Shown piece after piece: positions 54,857 through 64,000 of a stretch of DNA of 64,000 nt. Origin of the DNA: Limanda limanda (Eukaryota; Chordata; Actinopteri; Pleuronectiformes; Pleuronectidae). The notes under the pieces are model-generated. The model saw only the letters and a list, made by a program, of their open reading frames with translations. It was not told the DNA's origin and searched no databases. How positions within the stretch are numbered: the first letter of the stretch is position 1; every line of letters begins with the position of its first letter. A program made the translations under genes and the position numbers. Where the stretch lies: NCBI RefSeq assembly GCF_963576545.1, contig NC_083649.1:7845906-7909905 (forward strand), written 5' to 3'.

Positions 54857-55834
54857 ATGGCGTCCACGGGGATGCAGATGCTGGCCGCCGCCCTCTGCCT
54901 CCTGGGTTGGGCGGGGGTCATCCTCAGCTGCCTGCTGCCCATGTGGAGGGTCACCGCCTTCGTGGGCAGCACCATAGTCACCTCCCAGACCATCTGGGAG
55001 GGCATCTGGATGACCTGTGTGGTCCAGAGCACGGGCCAGATGTCGTGCAAGCCGTACGACTCCCTCCTGGCTCTCAGCGCTGACCTGCAAGCCGCCAGGG
55101 CGCTCACCGTCATCGCCATCGTCACAGGCGGCGCGGGCCTCATACTGGCCTTCATTGGTGGGAAGTGCACTCGCTTCTTGGATGAAGAAGATGGCGGCAT
55201 TAAGGGCAAGGTGGCCTTGGCGGCAGGGGGAGTGCTGATCGCCACGGGGCTTCTGTGTTTGATTCCCACGTCTTGGGTGGCCGGGGCCGTGGTGAGGAAG
55301 TTCTACAGCGCCGCCAATGATGCTCAGCGGCGGGAGATCGGAGCCTGTCTCTACATCGGCTGGGGGGCGTCCATCCTGCTCATTCTGGGAGGGGGTTTGT
55401 TCATCAGCTCAACGTGCCCCCTCAAACCCAGTGACACAGACAAGAGCCCCTCAGTCCGCTACCTGGTGGTCCGCTCCTCCAACGGGTCCGGCAAGTCGGG
55501 TCCTCAGCCCAGCAGGGTGCCGTCGGCGAAGGCCCAGCCCGTCGCTGCGGCGTTTCCTCGCTCCCAAAGCTACGATGGGACGTCCACAAAGTCTCAGCTG
55601 CACAAGAGGCCTCCCTGGGAAGACGGGCCTGAGCCTGGCTCCAGGCACGAGTCCGAGAAATCCTGGGCGCCATCGACCAAATCTCAGATGAAGAGGCCGG
55701 AGTCGACCAAGTCTGAAGCGAGCGAGGCGCTGTCGACCAAGTCTCAGCTGAAACGAGCCGAACTGGACGAGACTTTATCGGAAAAGAGTGAAAATCCGGA
55801 TGAATCCTCCAATCCAGCTAGAACATACCTATAA
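54857..55834 (+). CDS. Claudin with long repetitive cytoplasmic tail
   Basis: Single-exon gene of 325 aa. The ATG at 54857 (CACCATGG, ideal Kozak) gives MASTGMQMLA; the frame extends 15 codons upstream with an ATG at 54812, less favoured. The first 185 residues are a claudin: ECL1 WEGIWMTC...QMSC, with CKPYDS instead of CKVYDS; ECL2 is short (FYSAANDAQRREIG). The roughly 140-residue tail is Ser/Lys-rich and has STKS motifs at residues 243, 273, 283 and 293 (codons from 55583, 55673, 55703 and 55733), three of them STKSQ(L/M). It ends ARTYL, a hydrophobic-ended possible PDZ ligand replacing -YV. Such a tail suggests regulated phosphorylation. Poly(A) signals lie at 55985 and 56438. Confidence 0.92.
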   Translation: MASTGMQMLAAALCLLGWAGVILSCLLPMWRVTAFVGSTIVTSQTIWEGIWMTCVVQSTGQMSCKPYDSLLALSADLQAARALTVIAIVTGGAGLILAFIGGKCTRFLDEEDGGIKGKVALAAGGVLIATGLLCLIPTSWVAGAVVRKFYSAANDAQRREIGACLYIGWGASILLILGGGLFISSTCPLKPSDTDKSPSVRYLVVRSSNGSGKSGPQPSRVPSAKAQPVAAAFPRSQSYDGTSTKSQLHKRPPWEDGPEPGSRHESEKSWAPSTKSQMKRPESTKSEASEALSTKSQLKRAELDETLSEKSENPDESSNPARTYL

Positions 55835-55984
55835 TATGAACTGACCTACATTTATGCACAATGCAACTATGTTATCTTTACTAAGAGTGATTTAGATGTT
55901 CACCTGTTACACTGACGTTAGATGAGGTAGAATAGTCTTTGTCCTTCATCATGTTGTTTTGATTGAAGCGTGCTCTAATCCTGA

Positions 55985-55990
55985 AATAAA
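55985..55990 (+). promoter_or_regulatory. Poly(A) signal of the claudin at 54857
   Basis: AATAAA 151 bp after the stop. A second at 56438-56443, followed by TGATCAGGTTGAGT, may give a longer transcript. Confidence 0.5.
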
Positions 55991-56843
55991 ACAGGGGAAG
56001 TTACATTTGTCTTATTGTTAGAAAACAAGCTTCGTGAATTTAAAATCACCGGCATCGATGTTGACGTGTGAAGTTTGAAAAGCTAAGAGATTTTATATTA
56101 CTCCTTAAATGCACTTGAAGAACATAAATCCATCCGTATACTTGTATCTTGTTTGTTTGTTTGACCTGACACAACCTGAATGCAACATTATCAAGGAAGC
56201 AACAACATGTTTAACTTCAACTTTGCATCCATGATTTTGAATTGTGAGCATCGATGTCTGAGCTCAGCTGATGAGCGACCCCTCGATGACAGACCCCACT
56301 TGTTGCAAATGAAGTTTAATTTACCCACAGCGGTAAAATTGTTATCATTCATGTGAGTTTTATTTTGTAAAGATTAAGATGTGATACTTTTTGGTGTGAA
56401 ATGTGATTTTATGTTTTATTTTGTATGTTTACTTGCCAATAAACGACTGCAACGTGATCAGGTTGAGTCACAGCCCTTTTTATTTTTAACTACTAGTATC
56501 TGTAAACATTACAGATCCCCCTCTGGACTCTCGGTCCACTTCCTGGCTATTAAAATCCACAGGACAAACAGGTTTGACAGAGAGTGCGCTCACAGAGGAG
56601 CTGTGAAGTGTTGGAGGAGGGAGGGAACTATGTATTTGGAAAGAATTAAACTTGGGTTTCAGTGAGAAGATGCAGCAGCATCACTATTGAGTCATAATCC
56701 AACGCTGCTGGTCGTCAAAATGCAAAATACATTTTCCATTGTGAGGTTGATACACAACTTAAACCTGTATGAATGTTGTTTTTTTACTTAATACTGTAAA
56801 ATATAAAAATTAAAGGAAAGAAAAAACTAAAAGAATAGAAGAT

Positions 56844-56845
<2 letters not shown>

Positions 56846-56889
<44 letters not shown>
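56846..56889 (+). repeat. (AT)n microsatellite
   Basis: Uninterrupted AT dinucleotide run of about 42 bp. Confidence 0.95.
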
Positions 56890-56891
<2 letters not shown>

Positions 56892-59788
56892 GTATGGAGT
56901 AAAATAAACAAATAAGAAATGTTTGATGACTGACATTGGGTAAAGCACTTGACTACACTGATACCTTTGCTTCTCAGGTAGTTTTGAGAGACACCTCCAT
57001 CTTGTGGTCGGAGACGGATCTACAGGTTTGTCTCTCTCTCCCTCATCCTTCTCCTGGATGATGAGCTTCATCCTTGCCTTTGTCCTTCAGGCAAACTGGG
57101 TATTTTGAAGTTCAAATGATTTTGTCTGCTTAGTGTGAAGAACACACACACACACACAGACACGCATAGTGTGTAGCAGTTTTCAGACATTTGCAAAATA
57201 CAAATTAGCTGCTCCTAATTCTCCTTTATTTTTATAATCATTGTTGAAAGCATGCATCCATTTGGCTCTAAAATAGTTGCTTGAAGTAGTAAATTAAAAA
57301 CATTCTCATGCTGGATGTTGTGATAATGTCACTGTTGCAATTTAAGTTAAAACATTTTTTCTTAAATGATAGTGGGTGATTTTAAAAGTCTAATGCACTT
57401 TTGTTCTTGTTCACCTGTAGATAATATCACTGCAGCATGATTGATTGTTAATGACGTAAAATTGTTTTCTCCAAATGACCAAACCTGCTGGACAGGATTA
57501 CATTTTTCCGCCCTGTAAGTTAATATGTACTATGATGCATATTCGGGTTCAGGTATCGAGTTTCTACAAAAGTTTATCAGGAAAGATGAAATACTTGGAG
57601 GATGTTGTAGTTTTCTCTGTATTTGAGATAAATGCATTTCACGGACACGATAGGAAGCAAGAAGGATTTTATAAACATCAACGAAACAAACTGAAGATAT
57701 CGACACAAACAGCAGGACAACATCAGCAACACAGACACACAGAGACATGTACAATCACTGCTGCTATGAAATAACAAAATAACTTGAGGTTAAAAATCAT
57801 ATGAACTTGCATCATTTCTTTTATCACTTCAAAACAAACCCACATGTCTACAGATGCAACTTGAATCCCCTTATAGAACAAGAAAACAAACAATATTTAC
57901 AAGTTCCCAACAAAGGTAAACCTCAAGAACACGTGTGATGTTATTAAAGGATTTATAGCACAAATAAATATGTTTAAAGATGCAAACTGCAGAACAATGT
58001 TTTGTTAGAAAGAAAACAACATTTCTACTTGAACGTCCCACACAATAGAAAAGTAAGCCGCACTCAATGATAACCCCGTCATTACGGCAATAATGAACCA
58101 ATCAGTGATCAATGTTTAGTCCAGAGCGACGTCAGTGTCCAAATAAACAAACACGTAGAATCTCTGGCCGAAACATTTTTTGATCAGCCGCTCCCTTTTT
58201 AAGAATGTGATGAGTGAGTTTCGTAGAGAAAAGGTTCACTCACATCTTTATGAAACCAAACACACACTCTACTGGCAGAACTATGGAACATGTGAATCAC
58301 TGATATCCAAGTTAAATCAAATCTCCTGTTCACAAAAAGGTCAAACAATAATGGATATCATAGTGTTAATCTAAGGGGAAAAACAATGAGAGTCTATCTG
58401 TAGTGATTGTCTCCAACTCAAACCCTGAGAGAAAAAAAACAAAGAAGAAAATAATAAGGCGGCCGTCAACCTGAAACTGATAGAAACTCTGAAGCTGAGA
58501 CACAAGAGCAAGATATCATATAAAACCTCAGTAACTCAAATCACAACCATACAAAATAAAGTTCAAGGCACATCAACAGTCTAGAGTACAAAAAAACAAA
58601 AACTTGAAAAGGCATAGTATTAAAATAGTATGTTACACGTATGTTAACTACTATGAAGAAGCACTAGAAACTATAAACAAAGGCACCAGTGTGCTGTTTT
58701 CAATTAAGGCCGTTCATGACCGAAACAGCAAAACAACTAATTAAATTCAAATATCAAAACACTGAATTCAACATTTTTATGGAGTCGTCACCTCTTGACA
58801 CTGTTCCTGCAAACACACACACTCAACAAATCTTGACAAGCTCCCATTAGATATCACTGACTAGGAGTTATCTACACATCTGCCAAGGAGTTTCCATCAC
58901 TGCCCACTTGTCTGCTGGTTGGATTACGTAGAAACTAGAAAACATCTTTACATGAAACTCTGTATAAGGAAGTGACATGGGTCCTAGATCCAGGAATCTT
59001 ATATTTCACTTTTTTAGCATTTGCAAAATAAGGCGTTGTTCAGATATTCCCCAGAGTTCCCAGTGCACTTCACGGGTCTTGATGAAAAGATTCAGGCACA
59101 TTGACAGGACCAATACCTTGGCAGCCATTCTAGTTCATGTATATTTAGTTTTCAAAGATAACTTCAACCGTGGTTTTTTACAGGCAGAATCAGAAATGTT
59201 TGAGAAACACTTTTCTGGTATGAAAGAAAATGACCAAAATGTAACTAATGCACAAAATCCTCTGGTTATTTTTAACTATTTGAAATGGTCTCCACCATGA
59301 AATGATCATTCCCTGAATTACATCTGATGAAGGGTGTAAAGCCAGTATCTGAAAAGAACAACAAAGTGAAATACAGTGAATCCCTGTCCCATCGTGTTGT
59401 TAAGGCATCGCTGTGTAACGTGTCATTAAGGCGTGAGTCTATATCGGAGTATCCCTTAAAACCACACAAAAAACATCATCAAATAAAAACCCACTCATAA
59501 ATCCATCTTCAGCACCAAATACTGAATCAGTGTGAGATACATGGCTCTCACCACCGCGTGCTTTGCATATGAAAGAAATATTAAAGGTGCCGTAGTGTAA
59601 GAGGTGGCAACAGCCGAGCGTGGCAGACTGACACTTTGCTGTTGAGGATTTAGTCTTTCAGAAACACAGAGTCTAGATGCGTGTATGTTTGTGTCTGTTA
59701 GTTTCAGCCAGGTAAAAAAACGACCTAAGAAAATAGTGAATCACATCAGCCGGTGTCCTCGTCCCTTGTCATCTGAGCAGGATGAGGA

Positions 59789-62700
59789 TCAGACTTCTTC
59801 AAAGTAGGCCATCTGAGACATGTACGCAGAGTTTCTCTGTGAAAAAAAACAAGACTAATGAGAGAAGAGAACATGAGGCGGAAACCAGTGTGAAGAAATG
59901 TGCTTTTAGGATACGATGAGAAATTAGATGGTCACCGGTAACTACTGATGTGATTAATATCTTTCATTTCACATGTTTAAACTTCATTCAGATTCCTTTG
60001 GAACAGTCACTACAGGATTCACGTTATCGATCGAGCCTTTTCAGAACGACCTCCCTGAGGAGAGAAGGGCTGACGAGCTCTTTATCCTTTTTTAAGTCTC
60101 TCTGGACACACACGCACACATTTGTTTAAGTCTCAGAACTTGACGTCTGAATTCACTTTCAACTTTTTAAGGCTCTTTAAACTTTTACTTTCCAAGTTAA
60201 TGAAGTTCTTTTTTTATTTTGGCTGTGATCTGAATGACTATTGTAAAGATGTTCAAATATCTTGTTCTATTTTACTCATTTCAGCTATCGTACTTTTATT
60301 TTTATATTAGTGACCTGTTGTCTAATCTTCTTACTGCTTTTAATCCTTTCCTATTGTTACAAAAAACAAACAGTACAACAGGATATTCAACAGCGTAGCT
60401 CTGTAATGGCACTTTTTCCTCATTTAATTTTGAGAGGGATATTTTCGGTACTACAAACATGAAGTCTAATGTTACAAGGCAGTCAGACATTAAACTGCGT
60501 TGTTCTTGTGAACCCATTATTATGTAACGCTAGACAGGAGAACAATTAGTACTTTTATCGACCATAAGCTCAAACAGTGAGTAAGAACACTAAGAAGAGG
60601 ATGTGGTGAGGGGATGGTACATACGTTGCTGTGAGGTATGTAGACGGGCTCCTGAACGTATCCCCTGGCCTCGCTCTGGAGGCTGTAGAGTCCGGCCTGC
60701 TGCTGCTGCTCCTCCAGCTTCAGAGACTCGATCTCTGTCTTTAGCTCCTTCAGCTGATCCTGCAGGTGTTTGCTCTTCTCCATATACTCCAGCCTGTATT
60801 AACGGCAGATATTACAATGATAAGGAGGCGCAGCCAAAACTCTATTTCCAAAGTGTTGCTGCGGAGGGGGGCGGGGAGGGGGTTAAACTCCAGCTCACCT
60901 CTCTCTCTCAATCTCCATGGACAGACGTTTCATGTCAGAGTCCTTGAAGTCGAGACGTGTGGATGCTGACTCGTAGGAGAAGTCGGCTGCTTCGGGAGGA
61001 GCAGGTGGAGCAGAGTACGCTGGTATGAGCTGGAGAAAAGTCAAACACGTGTCTAGTATGTGCATAAAGCCATAAAGGTAAAGGACATTTAACACAGTAC
61101 TAAATGTTGACACACAAAGACACGTGTGCTTGCATTTCACACATATATACGGTGATAACTGTCTAAACAAGCTGCCTATTCCACAAAGATAAAATAACAA
61201 AGGCTTGACAGAGAGTGGCCTCCATCACGTACAGGGTAAGTGGTTTTGGTGATATCCAGCAGCTTCTGCTTGGCTCTCCGCTCTGCGTCCTTCGCCTCCG
61301 TCAGGTCCTGTTTCAGATGATCTGACTCCTTCAACCTGGAAACAGAGGTTTGGTTAGTTCAAGGCTTCTGAAACACAGTAAGCCTTGCATTAAGCAACAG
61401 TAAATACGTTTTACTGGACAACTAGAATTACATTTGACACTACATCTGCTGTAGGAGGCTGTGACACAGAGCTGACACAAAGAAAATCGTTCTTCTTGTG
61501 AATCAGAGGAGGAAAATGCCACATATTTAAAATGTGAAAATGTAGAACATATAGAAGTGAAATTAACCATTGGTTTGTGGGATAGTATTTATATTGGATG
61601 CAATTTCTAGCCTTCTATTAGAAAGGAAAGAAAAATAGAAAACTCAATATACAAAGACATGTTGGGGGGTGTACCCCTGTAGTCTGGTCATCATCACTTC
61701 TGGAATTACAAATTACATTTCTTACCGAATTTTTGACCAGCCTGTTAGTGGTCAAGTTGCATTGTGGATAATGTCGACGCCAGGTTTTGAAAAGGAACAA
61801 AAATGTGTGGCATAAAACCTGATTCTGAGGAGTTCACTCATTGCATTTACATTCAGAGAAACAAGCTGACTTGGGTTATCAGGGAATGTGTTTACATGCA
61901 CTGCAGTAACCTCGTTGTTGTAAATCTGCAAGTACTTGCGGCAAGTCACTCATTAGATTCCTTCCCTGCCAATGACTCTAAAAGATAAAAGACTCTGTCG
62001 TGACATCCTTACTTTTTATGATGTGTGTGTCTGAGTTGGAGCAGTCATCTGTCAGTTTTCTTAATGCGTCCAACTGCTCCAACTCAGACACACACATCAT
62101 AGAAAGTAATTGATGTTTCTGAATTTAACAGATAGTCACATTTTCATCACAGAGATCAACTTATTAAGACCTCAAAAGGAGTATTCTGTGTTAAATTTCA
62201 GTTTCAGTCAAAATTTTGAATCGTTACAAAGACAAAGCCGCTCCACTGTAGCTTTCCCCATTTGCAGTCTTTAGTCGTTCACATGCAGGCTTAGAAAAAG
62301 CTGTTAATCGTTATCGGTTATTCTCCTGGAGAAATCAGGACTAAACCAGGTTTCATATTTATATAAGAGATAAATATTTAAAACATTATCCCATTTGATT
62401 GTAAACTTCTCTTTACATTTTATGGACTATTTTTACATTTCCCTTAAATTTTTCTATTTAAGGTATTTCGGCAAATCAACTTGCTTATTTGTTTCTTCTT
62501 TATAATTACTGATTATGTGTAATTATCTTAAAACAATTGCATTTTATGTATTCATAGCAAAGTGAGGTAATGATTAACTGATTCCATACCTCCTCTCGGA
62601 CTGCTCCACCAGTTTGACAGCCAGCTGCTCGGCCTCCCTCATCTTCTGCTCCATCAGTCTTTTCTCCTCCTTGGTCTTCATGGCGGTGACCTCTAACCTC

Positions 62701-64000
62701 TGTCTCTCATGCTCAGCATCTGCAGCCTTGTGGGCCAGGAGCTTCGCCTCCTCTTCGGCTATCTGGGCCTTCTCTGCCAGCAGGTCCGCGGTCTCCTCAG
62801 ATCGCAGCTGGAGAAAATGAATTGTAACATTCAAAAGGATTAATACAAGGTGGAAATCGGGGCTCAGCATAATGCTCAGTTATTATTTCATGTCCAAGAT
62901 AACTCTCTCACCAGTGCCTCGTTGGACAGTCGCGCCTCGTCTTGTAGCTGGAAAAGTCTTCGTTCCATCTCCTCTTTTGCGCGTTCCGCTTCCTCCCTCA
63001 TCTGTTTTTCCCGTGCCAGGATCTGACGCTCCATCTAGAAAGCACATTAATGACAAATAACCATGATCAAAGCATTATAACTGCAGTTTGTGTATGAAAA
63101 GTGTACAGCTCATTTATTAGTGGAGTGGAGAGCGCGCTGACCTTCTTTCGGGCCTTCTCCTCTTTAGCTTGAGCCTTCATCTGCTGCACTTCAATAGAGT
63201 CCACCTTCCTTCTCCTCATGAATAGATCATGGTTACCGATGCACAGCTGCAGGATCTAAACACAAAGCAGCAACGTGTTAGTTTGTAAAATATTAATGTA
63301 ACTCTGTTATAATTGTTAAACAAGAACGAACAGGTCAACCAACCAGCTTGTTCACACGTAGTTGAGATGAGTAGAACTTGAAGACCTCTTTCTTCTTGTC
63401 CAGGGGTTTGATTGTGAACTGCAAAAGTTGCAAAGTTAAACATTTGTGCCTTTACAACAGTATAGCTAACTGGCTGAGTGAAGGGTTGCAGGTTTCACAA
63501 ACATCTATATTTGTCTGCAAGATAGTGATGAGTGAAGAAAAATAAATAAATAAATAGCACCTTCCATAATGTATTTTTTTTTGTAGTCTAGCATAAAAAA
63601 TATTATCTTTGCAGCATATGTCCTTAAAATGAAATTCCAATCTGCTTAAACTGGTAAAAAACCTTGAAGCAGCAGGATGTCTCATTTTTCTACTTCTCCC
63701 ACAGTGACAGGCAGAAAAAAATGCAATAGTGTCAACTGTCTGTCTGAGATACATTTACCTCCTTCTCACTGTAAGAGATGTTGCGGATGTCGCTCCAGGG
63801 AAAAGACTTGTTCGGGTTGAGTTTGCTGTTGGGGCTGTAGATGTGAAGACCCTGAGCATCCACTCCAAGCAACAGGTCGGTGTCCCTTTTATTTTGCTGT
63901 CAATGTAACACGAAAGTCATTTTTCAGATTGTATTTTTCACAACACAATGTTTTATTTACCTAAGGAACCTCGAGGTTCAGCTATTCACACTCACAGTGA
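59789..64000 (-). CDS. nf2: Merlin (neurofibromin 2), C-terminal part, runs off the window
   Basis: Nine exons on the (-) strand: 63896-63759, 63418-63344, 63255-63142, 63034-62912, 62807-62590, 61335-61233, 61029-60899, 60793-60625 and 59836-59789. All are GT-AG with consistent phases and give 372 residues. A donor-like GTGAGT after position 63996 suggests the next upstream exon ends at the window edge. Content: FERM F3 lobe ([39 protein letters not shown]), the helical coiled coil ([20 protein letters not shown]) and the C-terminal domain with [10 protein letters not shown], holding the PAK/PKA-site serine equivalent to human Ser518. Merlin links cortical actin and junctions to Hippo signalling as a tumour suppressor. 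The C-terminus is SQMAYFEEV, similar to the human isoform end VAFFEEL. The N-terminal FERM lobes lie outside the window. nf2a versus nf2b cannot be decided. Confidence 0.95.
62010..62110. repeat. Near-perfect 37-bp inverted repeat in an nf2 intron
   Basis: Arms 62010-62046 and 62074-62110 pair with a single mismatch (T62017 against G62103), and the innermost 28 bp are perfect. The loop is 27 nt. The arm core reads GTGTGTGTCTGAGTTGGAGC. It lies in the intron between the exons 62807-62590 and 61335-61233. It has the size of a pre-miRNA hairpin or a short palindromic MITE; I recognise no known family. Confidence 0.9.

Larger units (their letters stand above)
55835..59788. other. Convergent 3' flanks of the last claudin and nf2
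   Basis: No gene supported. The (+) claudin 3' UTR ends at the AATAAA at 55985 or 56438. The nf2 3' UTR runs in from the right on the (-) strand and its end was not located. An (AT)n run lies at 56846-56889. Confidence 0.45.

Overview
The window looks like a teleost fish nuclear genome, probably percomorph-like. Genes have GT-AG introns. Very long (CA)n, (CT)n and (ATT)n microsatellites and tRNA-derived SINE-like elements are common. Several dispersed repeats typical of fish intergenic DNA are present. The genes are vertebrate families: claudins, abhd11, a complement-regulator-like sushi protein and merlin. Nothing bacterial, viral or plasmid-like was seen. All gene models below were built by hand from open frames, splice signals and reading-phase bookkeeping; no search was run.

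Layout, left to right. (1) At 1607-6068 (+) lies a six-exon coiled-coil protein whose C-terminal half resembles the BICD-family-like cargo adaptors (BICDL1/BICDL2). (2) At 11978-8698 (-) lies a complete six-exon abhd11 (309 aa), convergent with the first gene. (3) From 12.1 to 19.6 kb no gene could be supported; the stretch holds degenerate repeats and one orphan exon-like frame. (4) From 20.7 to 55.8 kb is an array of nine intronless claudin genes of the CLDN3/4/6/9 group, in the order two (-), two (+), one (-), four (+). ABHD11 next to CLDN3/CLDN4 matches the human 7q11.23 (Williams-Beuren) arrangement, and the first claudin carries the N- and C-terminal signatures of claudin-3. (5) At 35695-30847 (-), inside the claudin array, lies a 12-exon gene for a membrane protein with four complement-control (sushi) domains, a Thr-rich stalk, a membrane anchor and a short tail. 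It looks like a CD46/CD55-type regulator of complement activation. (6) At 63896-59789 (-), running off the right edge, are the last nine complete exons of merlin (nf2).

Function. The claudins are four-pass tight-junction proteins. Clusters of this kind in fish give paralogues with different tissue use and different paracellular selectivity. Most keep the W-GLW-C-C extracellular signature and a C-terminal -YV PDZ ligand. Four members deviate: one has a TM2 shortened by about five residues and no PDZ motif, one ends right after TM4, one has a 140-residue tail with a repeated S-T-K-S motif, and one ends in -EFV and lacks a conserved Trp. Three claudins have clear TATA boxes, and several have long CA/CT/GT tracts a short way upstream.

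Most notable non-gene structure: a 37-bp near-perfect hairpin in an nf2 intron; three same-orientation copies of a ~330-bp dispersed element, two of which flank one claudin; a local tandem duplication in abhd11 intron 1; and an in-frame, skippable second leader exon in the sushi gene.
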